Below, piece after piece: positions 10,834 to 23,280 of a DNA stretch of 64,000 nucleotides (the stretch's first letter is position 1; the number at the start of each line of letters is the position of its first letter). The stretch comes from Diplosphaera chodatii (lineage: Eukaryota > Chlorophyta > Trebouxiophyceae > Prasiolales > Stichococcaceae), in assembly GCA_032358165.1 (NCBI GenBank), contig JAALGY010000038.1:1984001-2048000 (forward strand), written 5' to 3'. The notes beneath the pieces were generated by a model. The model searched no databases. It worked only from the letters and a program-made list of their open reading frames with translations, and was not told the DNA's origin. Made by a program: the position numbers and the translations under genes.

Positions 10834-12409
10834 ATGGTGCGAACTTCTCACTCTTCATGTCATCAAGCCCATTGCCTGTAGCATCATCACTGTTCAATAC
10901 TTTGCCCACTGTGCTGCGTGCAGCCACCGAAGCGGGGCTTGTCACTAGAAGAGAAGCGCTCGAAACTGCTGGAAGTGTTTCATGAGAGCAAGGACGTTTT
11001 CGTACTGAAGGTATCAGGCGTGGATGTGCGCCTATCTCGCATTCTCTACATGCGTTGGTCCAGCTGATAGCATGTATGCCATCAGGTCCGCTCTTGTGCA
11101 CACAGGATATTGAAAAGCTTGGCGCCAAGAAGGGCATCGTCTCTCAGAGCATCAAGGAGGTTTTGCAGGTGAATGTAGAAACATGACGTGTTTGAAAGCC
11201 GTTACTCCATATGCAACGTGGATGTGGATAGTTGTGTCTGATCTTGGCCACAGAGTCTGGTCGACGACGACATCGTCCATCAGGAGAAGATCGGCAGCTC
11301 CAACTACTACTGGTAGACAGCGAATTCTTGCACGTTCGTTGCTGTAACACCAATGACAGCTGCCGACAGCTGAGCATGTTGACAACATCGCCTGGTGTCT
11401 GCAGGGCCTTCCCCGGCGAAGCAGCCTCAAAGGTAGGTTGCAGTGCGCTAGGTGCTGGAGTGCAGCATGCCTTGCCGGCATTGCCGGCATGTATGGAGCA
11501 TGGCATCCCGTAACGAACAGGTCACCTGTCGCTGTTCCTGCAGCTCGACCATGCGATCAAGAGGCTGAAGCAACAGAATGCAGACCTTGAGCAGCAGGAA
11601 GCGACCCTCAGAAAGCAGACTGAGGAGGAAACCAGCCGCAAACCAGATGCGGTGCGTCTGCACATTGCGTGATACCGAGGCCACTGGCACAGAATGTATC
11701 GACTGGCAACCTGCAAGGCCCCGCACATAGAGCAACGCATGCATCAGACTGGACGACTTATCCTGCAGGCAAAGCTGGCACCAAAGCTGGCGCAGCTGAA
11801 GGCCCTAGAGCAGAAGCAGGCGCTGCTGGAGCAGGGGCTGGCGCAGTATGCAGAAAATGACCCCGAGCGCATCAACCTACTGAGTAAGCCTCAATCTATC
11901 ATATTGCAAACCATCCAGACTGTTCCGATGCTGCATCTAGGCCACGTACGGTGCATGTTTTGCTGAGCATGTGTCGGTATCTGCTGCCCTGTAACCTGAT
12001 TGCGCGCTGATTTAGAGGCTGGCAGCGTCACGGCAAAGGAGTGGGCCAACACATGGCTGGGTGAGATGCTGTCATGTTGGCAAGTGCAGAACAAAGTATA
12101 CTGTCGTAGACTAGCCTGTCACATACAACATAGTGAAGTCCAGGCTTAGCAGACCAGCTTCACGTTTCGTGCCTGCAGACAACATTGAGTGTTTGCGGAC
12201 CTTTGTGAAGAAGATGAATGAGGGACGCGAGGGCGACATCGATGGCTTCTTCGCTCAGGTCTGCCGCGATGTTGGTTGGCCTACTCATGTGGCATGTGGA
12301 TATATTCGTAATGTTCTTCCACATCTAGCCTGGTTGTGGTCCGGGTGTCCAATCAATGTTACTGCACACACAGGAGGGTGCAACAGATGCCCTGGAAACA
12401 CTGGACTGA
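10834..12409 (+). CDS. MND1: Meiotic nuclear division protein 1
   Basis: Ten exons join to 624 nt, giving 207 residues: 10834-10836, 10924-11010, 11106-11168, 11254-11312, 11405-11432, 11544-11651, 11769-11883, 12016-12060, 12179-12258 and 12374-12409. The product begins MPPKRGLSLEEKRSKLLEVF and contains the winged-helix block KLGAKKGIVSQSIKEVLQ then SLVDDDIVHQEKIGSSNYYW, a long coiled coil (LDHAIKRLKQQNADLEQQEA) and a C-terminal helix ANTWLDNIECLRTFVKKMNE. Length and order match MND1, about 205 residues in animals. With HOP2, MND1 forms a heterodimer that stimulates DMC1/RAD51 strand invasion in meiosis. The proposed first exon is the ATG alone, followed by a GT donor. This is the only start I found that gives the conserved N-terminus with consensus splicing and a typical intron length. 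HOP2 is not in this window. Confidence 0.95.
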
Positions 12410-12696
12410 TGCCCAGAGTACAGTGTACTCAGCAGCTTGAAGAAGCCATCCACCAAAGCAGCAGTGGCTGCCTGTCTGGCTGCAAAAATATGCTTGGAAA
12501 CCAAAGGATCGAAGGTTCTGCTAGCCTGGAAACAGTACGTGAAAGACACCCCGCACAGCAACAGCAGGCGGTCAGTTTTGCTGCAATAGCAGTGATTCAG
12601 GTGTGGCTGCCGCGGCGCCACAGTAGAGATCGGTTTCACGGTTGGCCGTACGTAATGGTTTCACATGCTGCCAGTTTTCTCTAAAACCCCTAAACC
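12410..12696. other. Convergent intergenic region (MND1 / aldo-keto reductase)
   Basis: These 287 bp lie between two opposed stop codons. The only notable element is the start of a telomere-like CCCTAAA run, described separately. No gene was seen. Confidence 0.45.
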
Positions 12697-12701
12697 CTAA
12701 A
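12681..12701 (-). repeat. Short interstitial telomere-like motif
   Basis: Read on the minus strand this is TTTAGGG TTTAGGG followed by an imperfect GTTTTAG, the plant and trebouxiophyte telomere unit. It overlaps the end of the aldo-keto reductase frame: the stop codon TAG (12699-12697) is part of the first unit. Two perfect units are few enough to arise by chance. Confidence 0.6.
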
Positions 12702-15402
12702 GTCCACCTGGCCACGATTTTTCCCACACATCCGCCTCGGTCTGTAATAACATGAGAAATCACAGTTATGAGGAAATTCAAGTAGATAAACTGTGTTGAT
12801 AGACATGAAATGACAAGTAGGTTGTTACACAATGTAGACTGAACAGTTTCCCCAACAGAATTATGATGTAGTACCTTGTACGGTCCACCCTCCTTCAGGA
12901 AGCCCTTTGCGGGCACGGAGCGCTGCTGGTGCTTCAGGTGCGACAGCTCCTCGTAGTCCTCATCCTTCAGCTGCAGGCTGGCCGCCTCCAGGTTTGCCTG
13001 CATGCAAGTGTTTATGGCCGTCACACTAACATAGGATGCTGTGCTGCCAACTGTGTCCCAGCATGTACAGTTGGGTTGCAGCTGACGGATGTAGGCATGA
13101 GGCTCGTAGCATATAGTAAGCAACTGATTGCCGATGCATACCTTGACATGGTCCAAACTACTGGCCTGCAGCAAAACAAGGAACAAAGGTCAGATCACCT
13201 GATGTCATGTTGAGTAACCTGTGTAATTGCAGCAGGGTGCCCCTTGATGGTGCTTGTGTCCATGTCACCTTTGGAATGACCGATGTGCCATGCTTCAGTC
13301 CCCAGGCCAGGAGCACGACTGCTGGGTGCTTGTCGTACTTGTCTGCGATCTGCATCCAGAGGATGGCACCGTGATGCCTGTGCACTGCTGGTAAACGAGC
13401 ACGCATTATGCACCCGCGCTATAGCGTACAGCCCACTTCACACATTCCAGCCCATGTTCAAGTGCGCGGCGTTGCCGCATTTGCAGGCAAATGACGGATC
13501 AGCAGCTTGCATGCAAAACAGCGTTACGCCCGGCAGATGAAGTCACCTTCTTGACCGTCTCGTCCTGCAGCAGGCTGGGCTGGTCCTTGACCTCGGAGCC
13601 GAGCGGGCTGTAGGCCGTGACGTGGATGCCCAGGTCGTTCATGCCCTTCAGCAGGTCGTCGTTGCGCCAGTACGGGTGCACCTGTGGCACCCCACCACAT
13701 GACTCGTATAGGTGTCCACTGCCAAGCAATAGCGCTCAGGCACCCTGCAAAGTGGGCCTAGACGAGGCCATGTGAAGTCGGGTGTCCGAGGTGAGCTCCC
13801 CACCGGTGTGCGGGGGTTCACAAGTCCCACCTCAATTTGGTTCACGGCCGGCTTGATGCGCGCGTGCTCCAGCAGCGCCTTGACCTTGGGGATGTTGTGG
13901 TTGGACACACCAATGTGCTTAGTGTGACCAGCATCCACCTGTCCGCGCAAACGTGTGCGACGTCGCTCATCAAGTGCTGCTGAGGTCACATGCATGGGTT
14001 GTGACATGCGAGCAGCATGCATTACAAGCTGCATACTCGGTCGTCAGCTGACTGTGCTGGCAGCTGGAGTGGGACGCACACCTGCGCCTCCATCTGCTTC
14101 CACGTCTCCAGCGGGGAGGGCTCCACCTTGGGACCCTCATTGTCCGCAATCGGCCTGCGATACACCCACACGATTTCATCAGCTACACATGCAGACCATC
14201 CACCACAGCGCATGCTGCAGCAGTGCCCTATCCGAGCTCCGCGCAATCAACAAGGTATGGTCCACAAGATCCTGCAGCTAAGGTGCTCAGTGGTGCAGCT
14301 GAGGCCTTGCCGTCATGCTGTTTGATGCAATGCTGAACATAGACCCCTGAACCCCCACGCACCAGTGCACCAAGTACAGATCCAGGTAATCCAGCTGCAG
14401 GTCCTCCAGCACCTTCTTCAGTGCGCCAGCCACATCGCCGTGCTCCTTGTTCCACAGCTTCGACCTGCAGGGTACGAGGGGGACCCCTTTCCTGCTGCTG
14501 ATCTACATGCATACTCGCCGTGTCCAAACACTCTGCTCACACCGTGCAAGACATGCGATGTATGACCTTTTTCACGCTGTATAACGGAATTTCGGGCTCG
14601 GCTCAGGAGCTTGATGCATGCTCTACTGTCGTTGTCAAAGACAGCAGCTGGGGTAACAGGACGCACGTGATCCACAGTTCCTCCCGCTTGACGAGGCCGT
14701 CCTTGAAGGCACGCTGCAGGCCCTTGCCCACCTCGTCGTGGTTGCCGTACGCCGTCGCGCAGTCGATGTGCCGGTAGCCCACCTGCAGCCAGCCACATCT
14801 AGCACAGGTTACATCCGGTATGGTCTGCAACCGCATGAGCCGCACATCATGAGTCTATTCGAGCAGCTCGACCCAACAGCGCTGTGCTGCCGTTCTCCAA
14901 CAGAAGGGGTAGTAGCAGGGGCAAACTGCTGAGTTTGCTGGTCATTCACCTTGATGCCATTGTACACGCTGTCAGCGGGCGTGTCCTTGTTGCGCCATGT
15001 GCCTGTGAGTGTGGCGACGCGTCTGTTACACTTCCGTCATTGCCTGATCTGCTATATTGGCGAGAAGGCTTCTCTGCTCGATGGCGCAGCAGGAACCTCA
15101 GCAACAGGATACCACCATGCATGCATGTCTGATGGCCGTCCGACCGCCGACCTGCTGTCAGTACAGTGTCAGGAACGGCAATAAGACGTACCCAGGCCAA
15201 TCAGTGGCATGGTCGCGCCGGTGTGCAGCTTTGTAGTCATCTTGGAGCGCTTCGATACGTCCACGAGAGTTGATGAGTTTCTGGCTAGAGCAGCGGCCAA
15301 ACCACGGAAGACTGCCAGCGTTGCGATCAGTAGGAGAGATGAATCGTGCAGTTGATTTGGTTTTCGCTGTGTGGGCAGACAGTGCATGTAGATCAGTTGC
15401 AT
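12697..15402 (-). CDS. NADPH-dependent aldo-keto reductase (AKR family)
   Basis: Exons in order read [35 protein letters not shown] (active-site Asp and Tyr), [20 protein letters not shown] (active-site Lys), then [20 protein letters not shown] (active-site His). Next come [20 protein letters not shown] followed by [35 protein letters not shown], and [20 protein letters not shown]. The last exon, 12741-12697, gives [14 protein letters not shown] and TAG. All four catalytic residues are present. The enzyme reduces aldehydes or sugars with NADPH; plant relatives detoxify reactive carbonyls or act as aldose reductases. Substrate cannot be read from sequence. I used the upstream ATG at 15402, which adds a hydrophobic, transit-like leader. 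An alternative start is the ATG at 15240 (MTTKLHTG). Confidence 0.95.
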
Positions 15403-15526
15403 CTGCGTAATTGTCAGGCTTTAAGGAGCTTCACCGTGGCTACCTGCATGCACTTAATTAGTCACAGGATCTTGGGCGTACACTGGGCGTACAAGAACGT
15501 ATGCAACATTGTTAGACACACAGCGG

Positions 15527-15568
15527 CATTACTTATTAGATGGGCTTCATTACTTATTAGATGGGCTT
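15527..15568. repeat. Tandem duplication of a 21-bp unit
   Basis: Two identical 21-bp copies sit head to tail at 15527-15547 and 15548-15568, beginning cattacttatta and ending gatgggctt. A second small duplication, tgggcgtaca, occurs at 15473-15482 and 15484-15493. Both are in the gap between the aldo-keto reductase start and the VPS41 stop, and look like local slippage. Confidence 0.9.
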
Positions 15569-15647
15569 CCTGGCAGACATGCACAAGAAACAGCGCAGAA
15601 ACCACAGCAAGACCCGCGTGCTAATGTTCAGCGAGGCATGGATGCGA

Positions 15648-18600
15648 CTATGATGTGGATGCAATGAGTGACGGCAGCTCCGCGCCCAGCGGCAGCGCAG
15701 TCTGCGTGCTGCGCCAGCGCTTGATGGCGCCCTGCAGGCCGCTCTCGCTGCCATGCGGCATGTGGATGCCCACCCACACCTGCGCAGGAACCCATGACAG
15801 CTCAGACGCATGTGATGGGTAATGTAAGAGCACACAATCCAGACTTGTGTGGACCATGGGGCTCGCTGCAGAGGGCCACACCAGTGGTGGTGGCTCGGCC
15901 ACGTTCAGGTTGCTGCTGACGCTGCCGGTCCTGCCGCCGTCGTTGCTACCACCGACACCGCCAAGGCTGCCATCTGCGACTGCTGGCGGCAAGTCAGCAT
16001 CACGGACCGCGCTGCGCAGCCCCAGCGGCTGCTGCTGCAGCTGCCACTCGGGCTGCTGCTGCTGTGCGGCGCTGGATCGGACGAAGAAGCTGCGCAGCGC
16101 CCGCTGCACCTCCTTATACATCCGCTGCGCAACATGAAATATTGCATGTACAGTAGTTGTAAGCACCCGCAACCTGCTATGTATCCAGCTGAAGCCTACA
16201 GGTACACTTGCATATTTCAGCCGCAAAGCACCGAAATCATGGCAAATGACGATACCCTACTTTCACCACAGCAACATCATCCGATACCTGGGCCAGCACC
16301 AGGCAGTCGTGGCGCAGGATGACGTTGCAGCCCTCCGACAGGCTGGTCTGCGTGCGGAATTCTGCGATGATGCGCACCTGCAGGATGCAATCGACGTTCT
16401 GCTCTGTTTCGGTCTCTGTGTCTTAGGCGTGTGTGCTGCTATCTGCGGCTCGGCTGTATGGAGGCAAACAACTGGGCCCGTATGCATGTGCCACAATGTA
16501 TTCAGGCACGGCTGCAAGCAGACACACTGCAGCACCCACCAGGCGGTCTCGCAACGCAGGGATGGCCATGCCAGGCGGTATCTGCTGCACCAGCTGCAAC
16601 GGATTTACATGACCGCCAATGCTGTCTAGCAGCTGGCCTGTTACATTGCAAGTAGGCCTGTTGTAACATGTAGCCAGCAACATATGGCCTGATGTGTGAT
16701 CCGCTTCCCCTCGGTGCAATGGTGATGGAGGCATGCTACCACCACAGTAAGTGCACGCACCAAGAGGCGTTGCCAGCAGACCATGACGGCAGCAGCCAGT
16801 TCATACAGTGTGTACACCATCATGTGCAGCCTGTGCTGCGGGGTCGGGCACCTGTGGACTCGGGATCCTGCAGCGCGAGCTGTATGAGGTGCTGCCACAG
16901 CTCCTCGTCGTCCGCCTGCGACTGCACAAAGGCAATTGCCGCCGGCACATCTGCCAGCCGCCCGATGATCAGCTGCAGCGCGCGCCCCGCTGCCCCCATG
17001 CGCCCCAGCACGTGCACCTGCAGCAGTGCAGGCGCCAAATGAGCAGGAGGACGTGTGGTGCAGCCAGCATGTCACAAGCTTGGCTGCGGTGTGCGCCACG
17101 TGGCATGCATGCATGCCACAGATGGCCTTGCAGGTCGTTTCGTGCTGGATGCAGGTAACGCCTGTGCCCACTCCTTCCGTGCATGCTGGCCACTTCGCTC
17201 ATGGATCGTGCACGTGCTCATAAAGCCATCGCCATCATGTTGTGGAAAGCGTCTTCACCTGCTCGGGCACGAGGCCATATTTCTCGCACACAGCGAGCGC
17301 TGGCTCGAGGCTGTAGCTCTGGCTGACGGTCAGGAACGGCAGCAGCGCCTCCGGCTGGAGCTCCGCATACAGCTGCACCTGCACAGATCAAGGGCATGCA
17401 GACTGTGGCACATTTCAGTGTTGATAGCCAGCAGGGCAACATCGACCTGCTGACGGCATGCGGCAGCAGCGTGTCGTGTAGTGCCTGGCCAGCGACAGCG
17501 ATCAGCCCCGCACCTGCAGATCTGCAAACTCGGTGCCTGCAGCAGCATCCCGCCGGAACAGAGCATCCAAGTACATGTGCAGCCGCTGCCGCCACTGCGC
17601 CGCTTCCTTGCCCCTGCCGCCGGCATCGGCCTCCCTGATGGCTGCCTGCACAAACACAGGCAGGTTGGGCTGTGGCCTCCACTTCCACATTCTGGGCAGG
17701 TGCATTGCCGCATGCGGGTGCAGAGGCTGCAATGGATTCCACGCTTACACAAAACAAATATGCGGCATAGAGGTCAGTGGCATGGTGCCATGCACGCTGA
17801 TTCAGCACCGCACACAGGCCCCCTGCATGCGGGTGCGGCAGGCACCTGGATGCTGGTGACTACGTTGTGGGGCGGCACCTCGTCATAGTGCTCGACAAAC
17901 AGCTGCGTCGCGCCCCCTGCATCGATCTGCAGCAGCTGGACTGCGTGCGTGCCAGCCGCCTGGACAGCGTCGGAGGATAGGAATCGGCAACAGTGCTAAA
18001 TCACGGGAGGGATGGCGGCTGCAGACAATGCTGCACACGCATAAGTCACGGCGTTTTCTGCACAGGCGCTGAACCTCCATTTTGGTGCTCACCTGGAAGA
18101 GACCGTGCTCAACGATGAAGGGCAGGATGTCGGGCCGCCCCAGCCGCAGCAGAATTGCCATTGCCAGGTCAGCCCGGCCCTGCGCAGATGTCGTTGAAGG
18201 GTGTGAAACAACTTTCCAGCACGGCTGCAGCGCCATGTCACCATGCACATGGAACCAAAGAGAGAACAATAGACCCCCTGAAGCATACCTGCAGCGTGTA
18301 TAGGTGCGCTGCCACAGCCAGGAGTGCAGGCGTGCCGCCTCCCAGCGATTGCATCCTGCAAACATGGGATGCCAGCCGGCGGTAAGTCTACAGCAAGTGC
18401 CAGCGAGGTGTTTGGCATGCTGGGACCAGCAAGGGAGCTGCAAGGGTATAGGAGTGTGTTGCTGGCACCGGTGCAGGGTGGCCTCCGTGAGCGCGGTGAC
18501 CGAGTACAGCTGCGGCGGCCAGCGCTTCAGCAGCGGCAGCAGCTGCTCGTGGTGCGCGGGCGACAGCAGGAACGCCGTCAGCACCTGTGCACGGCAGGGA

Positions 18601-21600
18601 CTGCCCTCAGAAATACAGTCGTCACTGCTGGCCCCTCTCAGCGAGTTGAGGGCAGTCTACGGTGATCTAGACAGGTTGGAGGAAACTGCTGTGTGCGGTG
18701 AGATGTTGCGGAGCGCTGCACACCATCTCGTAGGCCTGCCGCCGCAGCGTGGGCGCCATGATGCCGATGGGGATGTGGGGCGCCAGGACCGGCAGCTGCC
18801 GGTGCTGCGCAAAGGTGTACACCTGCCGCTCCCACGCCGTTGCGTCATCCTGGGATCAGTGAAACAGATGCGTTGTGAAGCGACAGCCCCGGGAATACGT
18901 TCTCGCACACAAAGGTCGGACTCCGCATGGCATTGAGCGAATGTGCAACAGGAGGCCACAGGCCTTCACACAATGCTGTGCTCGATGCTGACCACCCTGG
19001 CCTCTGTCATAAAGCTTCATGAGGGTGACGCTGGTGCACCAGCAGCTGCAATTGCTGTATCAGGATCATGACATCACTGGGATGTGTGTTGTCCTTCCTG
19101 AAGTGCATGCCATGTGGGGTGGTGCGCTGACCTGCAGCAGCTCGGGACACAGCTCGGCGGCCTCTGCAAACTTGCGCTGCGCCAGGAGGTACTGCAGGTA
19201 CTGCTGCGCCACCTGCGATGGCAGTCCAAGCTGTGAGCATGGACTGCTGTTTTTCACCAGACATCGACTGCCAGCATGCATGAGAGTGGTATCAGTCAAT
19301 GATGCCGGCAGCGTGCCACCTGAGGCACCCTGCTGCTTGCATGCCCAGGCGCAATTCGTCCACAGGTGCAGCGAAGGACGACTTGAGGCGCAATCACATA
19401 ACGTCGTCGCTGGCGCACCTGCTGCCGGTTGTGCTTGCGCAGGCTGCGGTCGGTGGAGGCGATGGCCAGCGCCTCCCTGTAGCGCCGCCGCTGCAGCAGC
19501 CACGCCACCCGGTCGTCCCCGTCCCGCGGCCGCCCCACCACCACATCCTGAGACGGCCGAGACGCATACGCGCATCAAGTTTGCCACAAGAGAAACTGCT
19601 CTCTTCGCAGCTTGATTATCAGCGTCGGCCGCAAGGCCATGGTCGTATTGCATGCCAAGCGCGTGCAGCTGATAGTGCTGACAAGATGCGAGTGTGTTCC
19701 GCAAGTGTAGTCAGCAAGCTGACGCAGCTCGCTTCCTTGCATGGCACGCTGCCACGCAGCTGCTCAAACTGGTGCGCCAGCAACGACATCTGCCCTGGCA
19801 GGGCGACTCAGGGTGGGCATGTTGCAAGCCGGGAATACATCAGTGCTGCGCAAGTATCGCACCCGCGGTGTGACGACATAGTACAGCGGCTCATAGCCAT
19901 CTGGCCACCACTTGTACTCGGCCTTGCGGGGCGCGGTCAGCCGCCGGTCTGCCCGCAGCGTGCGGTCCTTCGACAGCGGGTAGTAGCACGCCAGCGACGC
20001 TGCGGCATCTGCACCAGAGCCCCGCTCCAGCCCTGACAAGGTAGGTGACATGATCACTCGGAATCGAGCCCTGCAACATTCAGGGTTGCAGACTCGGGGT
20101 AGAGTCATCAGGCTTACAAAATGTAGCAAATGCCATGCTGGCCACCTGCGATGGGCAGCACATCTGATGCCAGCTCATCGCCCCGCCATGACAGGATCTT
20201 CAGCTGCAGGCGACAAACGCAGTTGCTTCAGCAGTGTGGCAAAGGGTAAATGCCTGCTCGTGGTAAGGTATCGCCCTGCACAGCTGCAGCGAGCGATGCA
20301 AAGGGAAGGCATACCTCTGGAAAGGCTTCATCTGCGGCTGCAGACGCGGCGTCGGCTGGCTGCTGGCTGTGCAGCTGCGTCAGCAGTGCTATGTCCTGAC
20401 CAAAGGGCGCAACACCCTGCACATGGGGATTACCACTTCCTGGGCCTGGTCTGACACTGCAAGCCACGATGTAATGGCTCAACGGCATCAACATGCGCAC
20501 TGCGTCCAACAGTGTGCGCTGATATACCATCTTGCAAGATATGGAGCCACGATTATCCAGCAACCTGCGTTGCAGCACAGGCGCACCAGGATGCAGCCGT
20601 CCAGGTCCAGCTGCACCAGGACCTGCATGACATACGACTCCACGGAGCTGACCGTGTTGGGGTCCTCCAGCAGCATCGCGCGCGCCACCTGCAGGATCAT
20701 GTGTCCGGATCATGTGTCAGAATTCGTTGGCTGCTTACCACTTTGACGCAACCACTCGGGTGTCGCACACTGGCGTGAGCATGTACCAGGCCATGCAGGG
20801 GCGGCCGTATGAGGCCATAGTGCAGCACGGTGATGCAGATGACCGTGCACCATGATGGTGGCACCCCAGCCAACGTACAGCAGGCTGTCCGCCTCCCAGT
20901 ACAGGTGCGGCTTGGCGTGCTGCACCCGCGCCGCGCTGGCCGGGCGCTTGATCGTGAAAATCCGCTGGTGTGCTGCCGTGTCGTACACCTGCGCATAGCA
21001 TGTACGCCGCCGTGTGTAGGCGTGTCCGACGGCCTTGGCGCTGCCGACTTCCAGCGCGGGCAGCAAGGCCGTGCAGTCATGATTGCCCCGAAGCAGGGCG
21101 CGAGGTTGAACCCCAACAGTGTGCTGCATAGGACACCTTGGTGCTGACGGCATTGGCCCACGCGATGAGGCTCGCGCTCCAGCGCATGCACTGGATGGCG
21201 CCCTCCCCGGAGTGCAGCACCGTGTCCTTGATGCCCAGCCAGCCCTGCAGCGCACGACAGTGTTGTCTTGCCGTGTCTGCAAACCGCTATTCCTATGGCA
21301 CATCTCCCGCACTTTCTGCTTGGTGGCAACAACAAAGCAGGCTTGGACCCCCACCCTGGAGTGCAGCACCAGCTCCCCAGAGTTGCCGCCCGTCACAAAC
21401 TCGCGGGTCTTGCGCTGCCCATAGCGCGGGTCCAGCGCAATGGCGCGCACAGGGTACCGGTGCTTGAACGACGTGGTCTCCTCGCTGTACATGCCGGACA
21501 CCTACATGACGTCAATGCGCAGCACTCATGATAAACCATACTGATATTGGCTATACCACCTGGAATATTTCATGATTGAGCTCCTACCTGATGAACGCTG

Positions 21601-22542
21601 CACAAGCAGGTGCTCAATGCAGATGAGGCGAGCAAAGATGCCTCGCACCAGGACGGTGCCATCGTCTGCACAGGTGGCCAGGTGGTCGGCTCTGTCGTCG
21701 AAGCACATGCCGTGGATTGCCGCCTTGTGCGCTGCGATCTGCTGCACCTGGACAATGGCGCATTGCAGGCAGATCACCCCGACAGTCGCAAGAAACGAGC
21801 AGCCTTGGCCAGCACGGCAAGCCTGTGCTGCCCTGAACATCCACCGCTAAACATGAGGGAGAGGTTGCTGGTACTTACCTGGTTGCCCTCATAGTCCAAC
21901 AAGTGCACCGTCCCTGAAGATGTACCTAGCGCAAGCACCTGCAGGGTGCCATGCTGGACCCTCAGATCATGGGGCGCCTCTTTGCAGGCAGACACATGCG
22001 CAGTCAACTCCTGCAGGACCCAGCATTCCGCAGCAGCTGTGCAGCAATGGTGTAGCCACCTTGTCTGAGATGGCGAGGCAAGCCGCACTGGCGGTCGCCA
22101 GCAGCGTGGTCAGGTCGCAGCCCAGGCGCTGGTACTTGAGCCTGGGCTCTTCCTCGGCTGCACTGTCGTCGGATGCTGGTGCTGCCGTCGGCAGGGCGCC
22201 TGATGCGCCACAGCTGCCGTGCCGCTGGTGGGCTGCCAATGCTGCGGGTGGCGCTGCTGCATTGGGAGCGGACCTCAAGGCCAGTCCGGCTGCTGAGCCC
22301 TGCCTGGGAGAGCCTTCATGCTCGCTGACTTCCCCACTGCTGACACCTTGCCCCGTTGCCAGCTGCGGTGCACGTGTTGTGGCGTCTGTGTCTGCCTCCG
22401 CAGGCGCTGCCGGCAGCTGGCCATCAGCTGCGTCTGCCGCAGGTGCCGAACCGGCAGCGGGCTGTGCTGTATCATCTTCTGGACCTGGAGCTGCGCCCTG
22501 CTCGACGGGCCGCGCTGCATCCGGATCCGCAGCGGACTCCAT
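15648..22542 (-). CDS. VPS41: HOPS complex subunit VPS41 (vacuolar protein sorting 41)
   Basis: The frame starts at the ATG at 22542 (MESAADPDAARPVEQG) with a long Ala/Pro-rich leader. A WD40-type propeller follows: GTSSGTVHLLDYEGNQV, AAIHGMCFDDRADHLATCAD then DGTVLVSGMY, RAIALDPRYG and REFVTGGNSGELVLHSRGW. PLYYVVTPRDVVVGRPRDGD then DRVAWLLQRRRYREALAIA marks the propeller-to-solenoid junction typical of VPS41. Clathrin-type helical repeats follow, ending GCNVILRHDCLVLAQRMYKE, which matches the helix before the RING-H2 finger in plant VPS41. After this comes a Gln/Ala-rich tail, and TAG at 15648 with no RING finger. VPS41 tethers late endosomes and AP-3 vesicles to the vacuole with RAB7. About twenty exons; internal edges are approximate. 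Confidence 0.92.
17100..17119. repeat. Perfect 20-bp palindrome in a VPS41 intron
   Basis: The sequence gtggcatgcatgcatgccac is its own reverse complement. It is built on the TGCATGCA core that recurs through introns and spacers here. Confidence 0.9.
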
Positions 22543-23280
22543 GCCGCGCGGTTGCGCCGATGCGGCGCCGCTGCAGCTGTGCACCTGACACCAGGCCTTG
22601 CTGATTTACAGTCCCCTGTCACCACTTGCTGCTGATTGGATTGTGTCAGTTATGAGAGGGCCGGCGGCATCCTTCACAATCATGCCTGGCAAGAGGCTCC
22701 AGCATGTGCATCCGCTATGGAGCATATCGCAGCGCATTGCTACCTCGAAGCAAATGGGCGCGACGTATGTAGGTCATGAGAAGCCAGCCACAAAGCGAGG
22801 GATGTCTTGACTGTGGTCGGGACCAGATCCAGCATCTTGATCAATGTCACAGTTGTCTCATCGGCGGTGGGCCTTGCGAAATCGGCGGGATCGAACATGC
22901 AGCGATGAGTTGACTATTGGAAGCACGGGAATGAACAGGCAAATCTGCTGCCGGCGCACTGTGCATATATAGCCTTTGCCTATGCATTACATCTGCGCAC
23001 CCTCTGCACCACCCAGCAGACACGGGAGTGCATATACAACGGAGGCAATTTTGGCATGCTGCGAAGCCCACAAACTCAATTCTGTGTTGCGCGCACCAGA
23101 CCCCGGTGTCAGTTTGTCTTCAGCACACTCTCAAGCTGGAAGAAGGCTCTCAGCAGATTGTCCACTTCGAAATGACGGCAATGAGGAAGATAAAGAACAA
23201 ATCATTCGAGGAGTCGAGACATTACATATGCCCTGAACAGCTTGATCGATGCATCTTTCAGATGCCCTGCCACCGGCACC
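22543..23280. other. Intergenic region upstream of VPS41, downstream of the CAP gene
   Basis: These 738 bp should hold the VPS41 promoter (near 22543) and the 3' UTR of the CAP-domain gene (near 23280). No open frame with family resemblance, repeat or RNA gene was recognised. Confidence 0.4.
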
